A stretch of 64,000 nucleotides of DNA from Pseudomonas sp. MYb118 (GCF_040947875.1 NZ_JBFRXN010000002.1:3100001-3164000), one strand, 5' to 3'; positions 17,632 to 26,927 are shown, counted from the first letter of the stretch. The notes: generated from the sequence alone by a model not told the origin. Translations and numbers: made by a program.

Positions 17632-19816
17632 AAGCGCTGGTGTGCTGGCGCTGGTTGATGTCCTCCAGTACCGGGCCCAATTGCGTCAGGGGCACCGGGC
17701 GGCTGAGCAGATAACCCTGCACCAGATCGCAGCCGTTGCGTTCCAGGAAGGCATATTGCTCGGGGGTTTCGACGCCTTCGGTGACCACCTGCAAGTGCAG
17801 GGTGTGGGCCATGACGATGATTGCCTGGACGATTTCCATGTCCTGGCTGGCCTTGGGAATGTCCTGGATGAACGAGCGATCTATCTTCAGCGTATTCAGT
17901 GGCAGGCGCCGCAGGTACGCCAGGGACGAATAGCCGGTGCCGAAGTCGTCGATCGACAGAGAAACGCCGAGGGCGCGAATCTGGCGTAGCAACACCAGCG
18001 ACTCGGCAATATTGTTCATCAGCGCGTTTTCGGTCACCTCCAGTTCCAGCCGATGCGGGGCGACACCGGCCACCCTCAGGGCGTGTTCGATTTCGTCAGC
18101 CAGGTCTTCGCGGGCGAGATTGAGTGGCGAGCAGTTGACGGCGATGTGCAGCGTTTCGTTGCCCTGGCGCGACAGTTCCGCGAGGTCTTCGCAGGCTTTG
18201 CGCAAGACCCAGTTGTCCAGTTCGGCGATCAGGCCGTTGGCTTCGGCGATGGCGATGAAGCGATCCGGTGTCAGCAGGCCATGGACCGGGTGTTGCCAGC
18301 GAATCAGCGCTTCCAGTTTGGTCACCTGACGGCTCTTCAGATCGTAGATCGGTTGGTAATGCAGCATCAGCCCGGCGTTTTCCCGCAGCGCATGGCGCAA
18401 CTCCTCCTCGAGCTGCAAATCCAGCGAGGCACGGGTTTTCAGGTGTGGATTGAAGAAATTCAGCCCGTTGCGGCCGCCTCCCTTGGATTGGTACAGCGCC
18501 AGGTCGGCGTGTTTCAGCAGCTCCTCGCAGGTGGTGCCGTCTTCAGGGAACAGGCTGATGCCGATGCTGGTGGTCATGACCATGCGCCGTCCGGCCAGCT
18601 CGATCGGCTCTTTCATTTTCAGCATCATGCGCTGGGCCATGAGCTTGGCTTCGTCGCGGTCACGCAGGCTAATGAGCAGGCAGAACTCGTCGCCGCCAAA
18701 GCGCGCCACTACATCTTCCTGGCTGCGCACCGAGCCCTTGATCTGCCGGGCCATGACGGTGAGCAGTTCGTCGCCGGCATCATGGCCAAGGCTGTCGTTG
18801 ATGCGCTTGAAATGGTCGAGGTCGAGGAACATCACCGCGAGCATCCCGCCTTCGGTGGATTTCTGCAGCAGTTTTTCGGCGAAGATCTGGTTGAAGCCCC
18901 GGCGGTTGATCAGGCCGGTCAGGGCGTCGTAGTTCGCTGCGTGTTGCAGCGACAGGCGCGCCTCGTCCAGTTGGCTGAGCAGGGTGTTGACCCGTTGCAG
19001 ATCGCGTTCCTTGTGCTGCAACTTCTTGTCCGCCAGGGCGGCACTGATGCTGCTGCCAATGATCAGCAGGGTGATCACGGCAACAGTGATGCCCAGTTGT
19101 TGGTGGCTGTTGTCGGCGGCCAGTGTCATCGGGCTGCCGCTGGGGAGCACCAGGGTGAAAGCGGCCATGCCGGTGAAGTGCATGCTGATGATGCCCGCGC
19201 CCAGGACCAGGCTGGCGCTGAGTTTGATCAGTTGATGACCGGCGCCGGTGCCCTCGCGCAGGCGGCTGGACAGCAACAGTGCGGCGAAGCTGGCGCCGAT
19301 GGCGATCACCACGGACAGCCCGAACAGCAGCGGTTGGTAATAGGCCACAGCGTTCGAGCGCATCGCCGACATGCCCACGTAATGCATGCTGGCGATGCCC
19401 AGGCCGATGATGACCGAGGCCTGGGCATATTGCCGAATGCTCAGGTGAGGATGGCTCAGGGTGTGCATCGCCAGCCACGAGGCGAACAGGGCGATCAACA
19501 GCGAGGCAAGCGTGATCGGCAGGACGTAGTCGATTTCAAGGGGCGCCTGGAACGCCAGCATGCCGATGAAATGCATGGCCCAGATGCCGCCCGCCAGGCA
19601 AGCGGCGCCGACCCAGCGCCAGAGTCGTTGCGAGGCTGGCTTTTCCGAATGGCCGATGCGTTCGGCCATGTCCAGCGTGGCAAAGCCGCCCACGCAGGCG
19701 ACGATATAGGCAAGCAGCACCAGAAAGGGATCATGGGTGCAATTGAGAACGACCTGGCTGTCCGCCGTCAGCTCAGTGACAAAGTGCAACCCAAGCCATT
19801 CCATAGCGTGCCCCAT
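17522..19816 (-). CDS. mucR: MHYT-GGDEF-EAL cyclic-di-GMP protein, MucR-like
   Basis: A 764-residue membrane protein. Seven N-terminal spans (about residues 28-255) form an MHYT sensor with three motifs, MHFIGM, MHYVGM and MHFTGM. The GGDEF domain (about 295-460) has an intact ARFGGDEF active site. The EAL domain (about 475-720) has EALIRWQHP, EVTENALM and DDFGTGYSS, so both cyclase and phosphodiesterase could be active. P. aeruginosa MucR (PA1727) has this architecture and promotes alginate production, which is why I use the symbol. A C-terminal tail of about 40 residues after the EAL domain is the part that overlaps the convergent dehydrogenase gene. Confidence 0.88.
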   Translation of the reverse strand: MGHAMEWLGLHFVTELTADSQVVLNCTHDPFLVLLAYIVACVGGFATLDMAERIGHSEKPASQRLWRWVGAACLAGGIWAMHFIGMLAFQAPLEIDYVLPITLASLLIALFASWLAMHTLSHPHLSIRQYAQASVIIGLGIASMHYVGMSAMRSNAVAYYQPLLFGLSVVIAIGASFAALLLSSRLREGTGAGHQLIKLSASLVLGAGIISMHFTGMAAFTLVLPSGSPMTLAADNSHQQLGITVAVITLLIIGSSISAALADKKLQHKERDLQRVNTLLSQLDEARLSLQHAANYDALTGLINRRGFNQIFAEKLLQKSTEGGMLAVMFLDLDHFKRINDSLGHDAGDELLTVMARQIKGSVRSQEDVVARFGGDEFCLLISLRDRDEAKLMAQRMMLKMKEPIELAGRRMVMTTSIGISLFPEDGTTCEELLKHADLALYQSKGGGRNGLNFFNPHLKTRASLDLQLEEELRHALRENAGLMLHYQPIYDLKSRQVTKLEALIRWQHPVHGLLTPDRFIAIAEANGLIAELDNWVLRKACEDLAELSRQGNETLHIAVNCSPLNLAREDLADEIEHALRVAGVAPHRLELEVTENALMNNIAESLVLLRQIRALGVSLSIDDFGTGYSSLAYLRRLPLNTLKIDRSFIQDIPKASQDMEIVQAIIVMAHTLHLQVVTEGVETPEQYAFLERNGCDLVQGYLLSRPVPLTQLGPVLEDINQRQHTSAFSPLTLAHGTFAPASTDPLPKSPGSHAGASVVRPIR

Positions 19817-19950
19817 GTTGTTTCCCTGGCCGGTGCAAGAACACCGGTGAACTCAAGGGAGTATAGGAAGGCGCGCAAAACCGGCGAGGGGTGGTGGCAC
19901 ATTAGTGTCAATGATTTTGGAATGAGCCTAATAGCGATTCGTACTGATAC

Positions 19951-20316
19951 TCAGGCGATTTGCTGCTCGAACAGATGGGCTGGCGCCTCGAGGGGTTGCA
20001 GGCCGAATGCCGCGCGGGCCGCGTCGCAATCGGAGTTGGCCTGGCCATCGACCCAGGAGGCCTCGAACTCCCGGCAGGGGCTCGAACGCTGCTCGTAAAT
20101 CGTACATTTCACTTCGCTGCCCACGTCCCCCTCCAGGCTGATGCAGCGTGGGCTCTTGCAGTTGGTGCCCAGCATGGCGACCCGACTGGGAGTGATTTGC
20201 TCGACGAGTTCATCGGGCACCGTTCCCCCGGATGAAGCGCATTCACCCCAGAAAAAGGACACGCGAAAGTGTGAACAGCAGGCACCGCAATTCAGGCACG
20301 GACTGGCTTCGGACAT
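19951..20316 (-). CDS. YkgJ family cysteine-cluster protein
   Basis: A 121-residue soluble protein. The N-terminal CLNCGACCSHFRVSFFWGE together with CKSPRC, KCTIYEQRSSPCREF and NSDCDAARAAFG makes a nine-cysteine pattern typical of the UPF0153/YkgJ zinc- or iron-chelate family. Function is not established. Its start has no clear ribosome-binding site. It is a single leftward gene, divergent from the MFS transporter at 20622. Confidence 0.85.
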   Translation of the reverse strand: MSEASPCLNCGACCSHFRVSFFWGECASSGGTVPDELVEQITPSRVAMLGTNCKSPRCISLEGDVGSEVKCTIYEQRSSPCREFEASWVDGQANSDCDAARAAFGLQPLEAPAHLFEQQIA

Positions 20317-20621
20317 GGGTATTTATCTAAGGAGGAGTGGGGGAGGCCGCAGGGGTGGGCCAGCTCGCTATTCTAGGCTTTGCCAGCGGCTTGGAAAGGG
20401 GGGCGCGCAGGTATTTTTCAACGGCTGGACGTGCGGTCAGGGCTGGCCCATGGGCCCCGTGAACATTGAGCCTCGCCGGCGTGCGGGGGCCAGTGATGAG
20501 CGTTGACTTGCCATGGGCTGGTATCAGCCTTACGAATAATTACAGACAGTTGTGGCCGGCCTGTCTAGATTGCAGATTCCGGGGGAAATGACGCCCCAAT
20601 AACAATAAAAGAGACGGACCC
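20317..20621. promoter_or_regulatory. Divergent intergenic region upstream of the MFS gene
   Basis: 305 bp without a gene. It is very GC-rich up to about 20510 and contains a GGCCC/GGGCC-rich potential stem (CTGGCCC at about 20443, GGGCCAG at about 20488), then becomes AT-richer (GAATAATTACAGACAG) where the MFS promoter is expected. I find no convincing sigma-54 site or operator. Confidence 0.35.
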
Positions 20622-21971
20622 ATGCAGAACTCGACCCAAGCGGCGAATGCCTGGCGCATTCTGTTCCTGCTGTTCCTTGCGAACCTGTTCAACTTCTTCG
20701 ACCGCACCATCCCGGCCATCATCATCGAGCCGATCCGCATGGAATGGAGCCTCAGCGATTTCCAATTGGGGATCATCGGCACCGCGTTCACCATCGTCTA
20801 TGCCATTGCCGGCCTGCCCCTGGGGCGGATGGCGGACACTGGTTCGCGCGCCAAACTGATGGGCTGGGGCCTGGCGGCGTGGAGCGGGCTGACGGCGGTG
20901 AACGGCATGGTCGGCAGTTTCTGGACCTTTCTGCTGGTGCGCATGGGTATCGGTATTGGTGAAGCCAGTTATGCACCGGCCGCCAACTCGCTGATCGGCG
21001 ACCTGTTTCCCGCCCACCGTCGCGCGCGGGCCATGGGCATTTTCATGCTCGGCTTGCCGCTGGGGTTGTTGCTGGCGTTCTTCACCATCGGCTGGATGGT
21101 CAAGGCGTTCGACAGCTGGCGGGCGCCGTTTTTCATTGCCGCGGTGCCGGGGCTGATCCTTGCGGTGTTCATGTTCTACATCAAGGAGCCCAAGCGCGGC
21201 GCGGCGGAGAGCGTGCAGGTCTCCCAGGAACGTGTAGACCGGCCGATTCGGCGGGTACTGGCGGTGCCGACGTTCCTGTGGCTGGTCATGGCGGGCCTGT
21301 GCTTCAACTTCGCGACCTACGCGTGCAACTCCTTCCTGGTGCCCATGTTGCAGCGTTATTTCCTGATGCCGCTGCACGAGGCTGCCGTGGCCACCGGCGT
21401 GATCGTCGGCGTGACCGGGTTGATCGGCCTGACCCTGGGCGGTTGGGTGGCGGATAAGATTCATCAGCGGGTGGCGAATGGGCGACTGCTGTTCGCTGCG
21501 TTCAGCCTGATCATTTCGACGCTGTGCACCGCCTGGGCATTGTATGCCGGGCGTATCGAGATTGGCGTGTTCGTGGCGGTGTTCAGTGTGGGCTGGCTGT
21601 TTGCGTATAACTTCTACACCTGCGTGTACACGGCCATCCAGGACGTGGTCGAACCGCGCCTGCGCGCGACCGCCATGGCGCTGTTCTTTGCCGGGTTGTA
21701 TCTGCTCGGTGGTGGTCTGGGGCCGGTGGTGGTGGGCGGGCTGTCCGATCACTTTGCCCACAGTGCCATGCTGGCGGCGGGGGCGGAGCAGATGACCGAA
21801 GCGTTCAAGGCCGTTGGGTTGCATGATGCGATGTATCTGATTCCGGTGGCGTTGTTTCTGACCATGGTATTTCTGTTCCTGGCGTCGCGGTGTTTTGTGC
21901 GTGATGCCAAGCGGATGAAAGAGGGGTTGGAAGGGGTGGCCAAGCCCGAGATCGAAGGTGTCACGGCATAA
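20622..21971 (+). CDS. MFS transporter (spinster-like group)
   Basis: A 449-residue major facilitator protein with 12 predicted spans. Span 1 carries the N-terminal family motif FLANLFNFFDRTIPAIIIEP. The MFS motif A between spans 2 and 3 is GLPLGRMADTGSRAKLMGWG, and span 4-5 reads RMGIGIGEASYAPAANSLIGD, a pattern of the spinster/hexuronate-like transporters. The substrate is unknown. Start chosen at the first ATG with GAGACGGACCC upstream. It is monocistronic and followed by repeats. Confidence 0.85.
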   Translation: MQNSTQAANAWRILFLLFLANLFNFFDRTIPAIIIEPIRMEWSLSDFQLGIIGTAFTIVYAIAGLPLGRMADTGSRAKLMGWGLAAWSGLTAVNGMVGSFWTFLLVRMGIGIGEASYAPAANSLIGDLFPAHRRARAMGIFMLGLPLGLLLAFFTIGWMVKAFDSWRAPFFIAAVPGLILAVFMFYIKEPKRGAAESVQVSQERVDRPIRRVLAVPTFLWLVMAGLCFNFATYACNSFLVPMLQRYFLMPLHEAAVATGVIVGVTGLIGLTLGGWVADKIHQRVANGRLLFAAFSLIISTLCTAWALYAGRIEIGVFVAVFSVGWLFAYNFYTCVYTAIQDVVEPRLRATAMALFFAGLYLLGGGLGPVVVGGLSDHFAHSAMLAAGAEQMTEAFKAVGLHDAMYLIPVALFLTMVFLFLASRCFVRDAKRMKEGLEGVAKPEIEGVTA

Positions 21972-21977
21972 ACCTCC

Positions 21978-22272
21978 TGTAGGAGCGAGCTTGCTCGCGA
22001 TGGCGGTCTTACGGTGTACATATCCATTTCTGCGGGTGCGGCGGTTTAAGGTTCCGCCTTTACGGCGGGTGAGTCTGTAGGAGCGGGCTTGCCCGCGATG
22101 GCGGCCTTCCGGTGTACATATCCGTTTCTGCGGGTGCGGCGGCTTAAGGTTCCGCCCTTACGGCGGGTGGGCTCTGTAGGAGCGGGCTTGCCCGCGATGG
22201 CGGCCTTACGGTGTACATATCCGTTTCTGCGGGTGTGGCCGCTTTGGGTTCCGCCCTTACGGCGGGTGACTT
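21978..22272. repeat. Three tandem copies of a 98-99 bp unit containing a REP core
   Basis: Units start at 21978, 22076 and 22175. Each runs TGTAGGAGCG..., then GGTGTACATATCC, TTTCTGCGGGTG and TTCCGCC(C/T)TTACGGCGGGTG. The first has the GAGCTTGCTC core and the other two GGGCTTGCCC. Small substitutions separate the copies. Confidence 0.92.
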
Positions 22273-22480
22273 TGGGGCCTACGCGGCCCGGCGCAAAGTC
22301 ACCAAAACGCCTGGCCCCTGACGTACGGCCCTTCGCTGACGCTCCGGGTTCCCTCGCTCCGGTCCTGCTCCGTGGGCCCGCCGCCATCGGCCATCCTTGG
22401 CCGAGGGCGGCTAACCCGGCATCCATGCCGGGTTGCCCACTGCGCAGAACCTCCACTCGGCCTTCCGACGGGGCAATCTG
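22266..22480. repeat. Structured Pseudomonas-type intergenic repeat with nested hairpins
   Basis: Joined to the end of the third tandem unit. It contains three strong hairpins: GTGACTTTG / CAAAGTCAC (22266-22302), TCGGCCA / TGGCCGA (22387-22405) and AACCCGGCAT / ATGCCGGGTT (22413-22434). Similar blocks recur in Pseudomonas genomes in my memory, often misannotated as proteins. I see no plausible coding signal. Confidence 0.7.
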
Positions 22481-22515
22481 CGGCGACTGTGGGATCGAGG
22501 TTCGGTTTCTGTTTC

Positions 22516-22849
22516 TGTGGGAGCGAGCCTGCTCGCGATTTAAGCCCAGGCGCCGCGGGGTGTCAGGCGGCCAGCGTCATCGTTGACGACCATCGCGAGC
22601 AAGCTCGCTCCTACAGGTACGGTGTAGGGCTTTGTGGGAGCGGGCTTGCCCGCGATGGAGGTTCGGGCGGCGAGGGGGATCAGGCGGCCTGCGTTATCGT
22701 TGACGACCATCGCGAGCGTGCTCGCTCCTACAGGTACGGTGTGGGTCTTTGTGGGAGCGAGCCTGCTCGCGATGGAGGTTCGGGCAGCGCGGGGTGTCGG
22801 GCGGCCTGCGTTATTGTTGTCGATTGTCGCGAGAAGGCTTGCTCCCACA
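22516..22849. repeat. Array of three tandem REPINs with 117-bp period
   Basis: Three inverted REP pairs at 22516-22615, 22633-22732 and 22750-22849, each 100 bp and separated by about 17 bp (GGTACGGTGTAGGGCTT-like). Loops share CGTTGACGACC and GGCGGCC. Arms are of mixed subtype: in the middle unit the left arm has the GGGCTTGCCC core and the right arm GAGCGTGCTC. Confidence 0.93.
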
Positions 22850-22852
22850 AAC

Positions 22853-22882
22853 AAAAATGCCCGCATCGCTGCGGGCATTTTT
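22853..22882 (-). terminator. Intrinsic terminator of rapA
   Basis: AAAAATGCCCGCA / TGCGGGCATTTTT around a TCGC loop, 15 bp past the rapA stop. The symmetric A and T runs make it bidirectional. Confidence 0.92.
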
Positions 22883-22896
22883 GTGGGGGAGGGGAG

Positions 22897-25743
22897 TTAG
22901 CCCGCTACCAGTACCCGGATTGCTTCGAGTCGCAGCGCCGCTTTGTCGAGCATGGCCAGGCCTTGTTCGCGTTGGTTGCGCAGGGCCACCAGTTCGCTGT
23001 CGCGTACGGTCGGGTTGACCGCTTGCAAGGCGGTCAGGCGTGCCAGTTCTTCGTCGGTGTCGGCGGCCAGGCGGCGTTTTGCTTCGGCCACGCGGTCGGT
23101 GTGGCGTGGCAGGATTTTCTCTTCGCCGGCGTTGATCCGTGGCGTCAGCTGGTCGCGCTGGGCCTGGATGAATTTGTTGGCGCTGGCGCGTGGCACGCTT
23201 TCGAGTTGGTCGTTGAGGGTTTCGAACGACACCCGTGCCGACAGGTCGTTGCCGTTGGTATCGAGCAGGCAGCGCAGGGCGGCGGGTGGCAGGTAGCGGC
23301 CCAGTTGCAGCGAGCGCGGGGCGACCACTTCGCTGACGTAGAGCAGTTCGAGCAATACGGTGCCGGGTTTGAGCGCCTTGTTCTTGATCAGCGCCACGGC
23401 GGTGTTGCCCATGGAGCCGGACAGCACCAAGTCCATGCCGCCTTGCACCATCGGGTGCTCCCAGGTGATGAACTGCATGTCTTCGCGCGACAGCGCCTGG
23501 TTGCGGTCGTAGGTGATGGTCACGCCTTCGTCGTCGCCCAACGGGAAGCTGGCGTCGAGCATTTTTTCGCTGGGCTTGAGGATCAGCGCATTTTCCGAAT
23601 GGTCTTCGCTGTCGATGCCGAACGCATCGAACAGGGTTTCCATGTAGATCGGCAGCGCGAATTGATCGTCCTGCTCGAGAATCGCTTCCACCAGCGCTTC
23701 ACCCTCGCCAGCACCACCGGAATTGAGTTCCAGCAGGCGGTCGCGGCCGGTGTGCAGCTCGGCTTCCAGGCGCTCGCGCTCGCTGCGGGCCTCGTCGATC
23801 AGGCTTTGCCACTCGCCGTCGTCGGCGTTCTCCAGCAGCGGCAGCAGGCGCGGGCCGAACTGGTGCTGCAAGGCGTTGCCGGTCGGGCAGGTGTTGAGGA
23901 ACGCATTCAGGGCTTCGTGGTACCACTGGAACAGGCGCTCTTGCGGGCTGGTTTCCAGGTAAGGCACGTGCAGCTGGATCGTGTGTTTCTGGCCGATCCG
24001 GTCCAGACGGCCGATCCGCTGTTCCAGCAGGTCCGGGTGCGACGGCAGGTCGAACAGCACCAGGTGATGCGAGAACTGGAAGTTGCGGCCTTCACTGCCG
24101 ATTTCCGAGCAGATCAGCACCTGCGCGCCGAACTCTTCGTCGGCGAAGTAGGCGGCGGCGCGGTCACGCTCGAGGATGTTCATGCCCTCGTGGAACACCG
24201 TGGCCGGAATGCCCGAGCGTACGCGCAGGGCGTCTTCGAGGTCCATCGCGGTTTCGGCGTGGGCGCAGATCACCAGCACCTTGGTGCGCTTGAGCATCTT
24301 CAGGGTGTCGATCAGCCATTCGACGCGTGGGTCGAATTTCCACCAGCGCTCTTCTTCGTTGGCGTCGGGCTGGGCCTGGAAGCTGACTTCCGGGTACAGC
24401 TCGGCGTGATCGCCCAGCGGCAGTTCGAGGTATTCGTCCGGGGACGGCAGCGGGTACTGGTGCAGTTGGCGCTCCGGGAAACCCTGCACGGCGGCGCGGG
24501 TGTTGCGGAACAGCACGCGGCCGGTGCCGTGGCGGTCCAGCAGTTCGCGTACCAGACGGGCGCTGGCTTCGGTGTCGCCATCGTTGACCGCGGTCAGCAG
24601 GGCTTCACCTTCGTTGCCGAGGAAACCGTGGATGGTCTGGTGCGCTTGCGGCGACAGGCGACCTTTGTCCAGCAGCTCCTGAACGGCTTCGGCCACCGGG
24701 CGATAGTTGTCGCTCTCGGCGCGGAAGGCGTGCAGGTCATGGAAACGGTTCGGGTCGAGCAGGCGCAGGCGGGCGAAGTGGCTGTCCTGGCCCAGTTGCT
24801 CCGGGGTGGCGGTCAGCAGCAGCACGCCGGGAATGACCTCGGCCAGTTGTTCGACCAGCGAGTATTCGGGGCTGACCTGGTCTTCGTGCCACACCAGGTG
24901 GTGGGCTTCGTCGACCACCAGCAGGTCCCAGCCGGCGGCGAACAGCGCGTCCTGGGCCTTTTCGTCGTCCACCAGCCACTCCAGAGCCACCAGCGCCAGT
25001 TGGGTGTCTTCGAACGGGTTGGTGGCATCGCTTTCGATGAAACGCTCTTCGTCGAACAGCGCGACCTGCAGGTTGAAGCGGCGGCGCATTTCCACCAGCC
25101 ACTGGTGCTGCAGGTTTTCCGGAACCAGGATCAGCACGCGGCTGGCACGACCCGAGAGCAGTTGGCGATGGATCACCAGGCCGGCTTCGATGGTCTTGCC
25201 CAGGCCCACTTCGTCGGCCAGCAGAACCCGTGGCGCGATACGGTCGGCGACTTCACGGGCGATGTGCAACTGGTGGGCGATCGGTTGTGCACGCACGCCA
25301 CCCAGGCCCCAGAGCGAGGACTGCAACTGACGGCTGGTGTGTTCCAGGGTGTTGTAGCGCAGGGCAAACCAGGCCAGCGGGTCGATCTGCCCGGCGAACA
25401 GGCGGTCGCTGGCCAGGCGGAACTGGATGAAGTTCGACAGCTGGGTTTCCGGCAGGGTGACCGCTTCGTTCTGCGCGTTGAGGCCGTGGTAGACCAGCAG
25501 GCCGTCGACGTCGTCGACTTCCTGGACGGTCAGTTTCCAGCCCTCGAAGTGGGTGATGGAGTCGCCCGGCGAAAATCGCACGCGGGTGAGGGGCGCATTC
25601 CTTAGCGCGTACTGGCGAGTCTCGCCAGTGGCCGGGTAGAGCACGGTCAACAAGCGGCCGTCCTGTGCCAGAACGGTGCCTAAACCCAGCTCGGCTTCGC
25701 TGTCACTGATCCAGCGTTGCCCCGGTTGATACTGCTGCGCCAT
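22897..25743 (-). CDS. rapA: RNA polymerase-associated ATPase RapA (HepA)
   Basis: A 948-residue SWI2/SNF2 ATPase that binds RNA polymerase and promotes its recycling. Two SH3-like N-terminal domains (about 1-107; [17 protein letters not shown]) precede the helicase core. Walker A is [17 protein letters not shown] at about residues 176-192, and motif II is [10 protein letters not shown] (DEAH). Motif VI is [12 protein letters not shown] in the second RecA-like lobe. The C-terminal third ([12 protein letters not shown] onward) matches the RapA-specific region. Length equals the usual ~950. The strong terminator at 22853 ends it. Confidence 0.95.
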   Translation of the reverse strand: MAQQYQPGQRWISDSEAELGLGTVLAQDGRLLTVLYPATGETRQYALRNAPLTRVRFSPGDSITHFEGWKLTVQEVDDVDGLLVYHGLNAQNEAVTLPETQLSNFIQFRLASDRLFAGQIDPLAWFALRYNTLEHTSRQLQSSLWGLGGVRAQPIAHQLHIAREVADRIAPRVLLADEVGLGKTIEAGLVIHRQLLSGRASRVLILVPENLQHQWLVEMRRRFNLQVALFDEERFIESDATNPFEDTQLALVALEWLVDDEKAQDALFAAGWDLLVVDEAHHLVWHEDQVSPEYSLVEQLAEVIPGVLLLTATPEQLGQDSHFARLRLLDPNRFHDLHAFRAESDNYRPVAEAVQELLDKGRLSPQAHQTIHGFLGNEGEALLTAVNDGDTEASARLVRELLDRHGTGRVLFRNTRAAVQGFPERQLHQYPLPSPDEYLELPLGDHAELYPEVSFQAQPDANEEERWWKFDPRVEWLIDTLKMLKRTKVLVICAHAETAMDLEDALRVRSGIPATVFHEGMNILERDRAAAYFADEEFGAQVLICSEIGSEGRNFQFSHHLVLFDLPSHPDLLEQRIGRLDRIGQKHTIQLHVPYLETSPQERLFQWYHEALNAFLNTCPTGNALQHQFGPRLLPLLENADDGEWQSLIDEARSERERLEAELHTGRDRLLELNSGGAGEGEALVEAILEQDDQFALPIYMETLFDAFGIDSEDHSENALILKPSEKMLDASFPLGDDEGVTITYDRNQALSREDMQFITWEHPMVQGGMDLVLSGSMGNTAVALIKNKALKPGTVLLELLYVSEVVAPRSLQLGRYLPPAALRCLLDTNGNDLSARVSFETLNDQLESVPRASANKFIQAQRDQLTPRINAGEEKILPRHTDRVAEAKRRLAADTDEELARLTALQAVNPTVRDSELVALRNQREQGLAMLDKAALRLEAIRVLVAG

Positions 25744-25963
25744 GCTGCCTGACTCCCACCTTGAAAAAGCGGGCTATCTTAACGGAATGAGGGCTTGGGG
25801 GCCAAAGGAGTCTCGGAAAAACTCACTGTCTTACCTTAGTTCAATGCCCGACGCGCGCTCAGGCCGGGGCACTTGTGACTGCCAAACGGGTCACAGTTTG
25901 CGACCGATGGCTCAAGTCGCCATCCCCGCAGCCGAAAACCTGATGACAGGAGACAATAAAATC

Positions 25964-26305
25964 ATGCTGCCACCCATGCTTCCCTTGAGTGCCGTGCCGG
26001 TCACGTCACAGCACGACCCCATCCGCCAGCGACCGGATATCCCGCCCGTTGTGCCGGTGCAGGAAAGCTCCAACGAAAGCACCATCGACCTGCAACAACG
26101 CGACCCCGAGGAAGCGGCTTATCAACTGCGCGAGGAACAACGCCGCAAGCAGGAGCAGCATCGCCGTCGCCAGGAAGCCGATGAGTTCCCTGAAGATCAC
26201 CTGGCGATTCCCGGCACCGACCTCAACGCCGACAACACCGTGCCGGTCAAGCCGCTGATCGACGACGAACCACGCCAGGGCATGTGGGTCGATATCCAGG
26301 TCTAG
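25964..26305 (+). CDS. Conserved hypothetical protein, charged and Gln/Glu/Arg-rich
   Basis: A 113-residue protein from the ATG at 25964, opening MLPPMLPLSAVPVTSQHDPI. A Pro-rich N-terminus is followed by a highly charged helical stretch (about 45-75; EEAAYQLREEQRRKQEQHRR) that could form a coiled coil, and an acidic tail ending DEPRQGMWVDIQV. AGGAG stands 11 nt before this start; an ATG at 25943 is the alternative. Homologues in pseudomonads are, as I recall, often mislabelled aspartate-semialdehyde dehydrogenase; nothing in the sequence supports that. Function unknown. It is divergent from rapA. Confidence 0.65.
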   Translation: MLPPMLPLSAVPVTSQHDPIRQRPDIPPVVPVQESSNESTIDLQQRDPEEAAYQLREEQRRKQEQHRRRQEADEFPEDHLAIPGTDLNADNTVPVKPLIDDEPRQGMWVDIQV

Positions 26306-26413
26306 CCCGTTCAATTCGCATTCGGTATCGAGATCGCCTAACAGATCGCTGGTCAGCGACCGCGCCAGACCGCATGATTGGCATCATTCCTCTTCACGCG
26401 ATGCCCCAACGCC

Positions 26414-26578
26414 ATGAGCCAAGACGACAAGTTGATCGACCTGAACGCCGAGCGTGCCAAGCGCGTGCATGATCTCAATGACAAACGCCTGAATGAAGTG
26501 CGCCAGGCATTCGAGCAGGCGATGCCGCTGGGCAAGCCCCCTAAAAAGAAGCCGAAGAACAAGCCAAAAAAGCGTTAA
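26414..26578 (+). CDS. Small basic protein with lysine/proline-rich tail
   Basis: 54 residues, MSQDDKLIDLNAERAKRVHD at the N-terminus and a GKPPKKKPKNKPKKR tail. The first two thirds look like an amphipathic helix, the tail is strongly cationic and could bind nucleic acid. The frame extends upstream to 26378, but the ATG at 26414 gives the natural-looking N-terminus. Function unknown. It precedes the ANR-box region and ccoM on the same strand. Confidence 0.6.
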   Translation: MSQDDKLIDLNAERAKRVHDLNDKRLNEVRQAFEQAMPLGKPPKKKPKNKPKKR

Positions 26579-26592
26579 TCCCTCCGTATTTA

Positions 26593-26606
26593 TTGATGTA
26601 GATCAG
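26593..26606 (+). promoter_or_regulatory. ANR/FNR-type box 1 upstream of ccoM
   Basis: TTGATGTAGATCAG has TTGAT-N4-ATCAG, one mismatch from the ANR/FNR consensus TTGAT-N4-ATCAA. It lies 115 bp upstream of the ccoM start. Confidence 0.6.
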
Positions 26607-26641
26607 TTTCCTCCCTCCTTTGCGCCCAACCTCGGGCGATA

Positions 26642-26655
26642 TTGATCCCGGTCAA
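26642..26655 (+). promoter_or_regulatory. ANR/FNR-type box 2 upstream of ccoM
   Basis: TTGATCCCGGTCAA has TTGAT-N4-GTCAA, one mismatch from the consensus. It lies 66 bp before the ccoM start and 49 bp downstream of box 1, a place compatible with activation of a promoter near 26680-26700. Confidence 0.65.
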
Positions 26656-26720
26656 TTTCCTCTCCTGCCTGATTGGTTAACTTAGACCCATCGCAACAAG
26701 GCAAGCGCAGGAGGCCAGTC

Positions 26721-26837
26721 ATGTTTTTCGACAACGTGGTGTTCGCCGGGGTGCTGACCGTCAGCCTCATGGTTCTGTTTTTTGCAGGGTTTGGATTTTT
26801 TATCTGGAAAGACGCACACAAGCGGAAAAAACCGTAG
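26721..26837 (+). CDS. ccoM: cbb3-type cytochrome c oxidase small subunit CcoM
   Basis: A 38-residue single-span membrane protein, MFFDNVVFAGVLTVSLMVLF followed by FAGFGFFIWKDAHKRKKP. It has an ideal AGGAGG ribosome-binding site 7 nt before the ATG. Sequence and size match the CcoM subunit seen in Pseudomonas cbb3 oxidase structures, where it supports assembly and stability of the high-affinity terminal oxidase. The two ANR-type boxes upstream fit induction under low oxygen. It is far from any ccoNOPQ operon in this window. A terminator follows 36 bp after the stop. Confidence 0.85.
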   Translation: MFFDNVVFAGVLTVSLMVLFFAGFGFFIWKDAHKRKKP

Positions 26838-26872
26838 TTCTTTCTGGATGTAATGAGCACGCAAGGCATTTT

Positions 26873-26898
26873 GGGCAACTTCGGTTGCCCTTTTTTTT
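26873..26898 (+). terminator. Intrinsic terminator of ccoM
   Basis: GGGCAA / TTGCCC stem with CTTCGG loop and T8 run, shortly after the ccoM stop. A typical UUCG-stabilised terminator. Confidence 0.93.
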
Positions 26899-26927
26899 GC
26901 CCGCAGGAAATTGGCAAACACCGCCCC

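Noticed and set aside
20560..20621. Possible sigma-54 promoter before the MFS gene (TGGC...TTGCA)
   Set aside because: The distance between the GG and GC elements is wrong by at least two bases.
22046..22586. Open frames on both strands across the repeat block at 22 kb
   Set aside because: They encode repeated RRNGYVHRKAAIAGKPAPT-like units because the tandem unit is close to a multiple of three. They are typical false genes in Pseudomonas repeats.
21978..22849. CRISPR-like regular repeats
   Set aside because: Units are long, contain inverted REP arms, the intervening sequences are similar to each other, and there are no cas genes.
22372..25605. A 1077-codon open frame antisense to rapA
   Set aside because: It mirrors rapA codon bias, has no family motif or ribosome-binding site and starts inside repeats. 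Such long antisense frames are expected in high-GC genomes.
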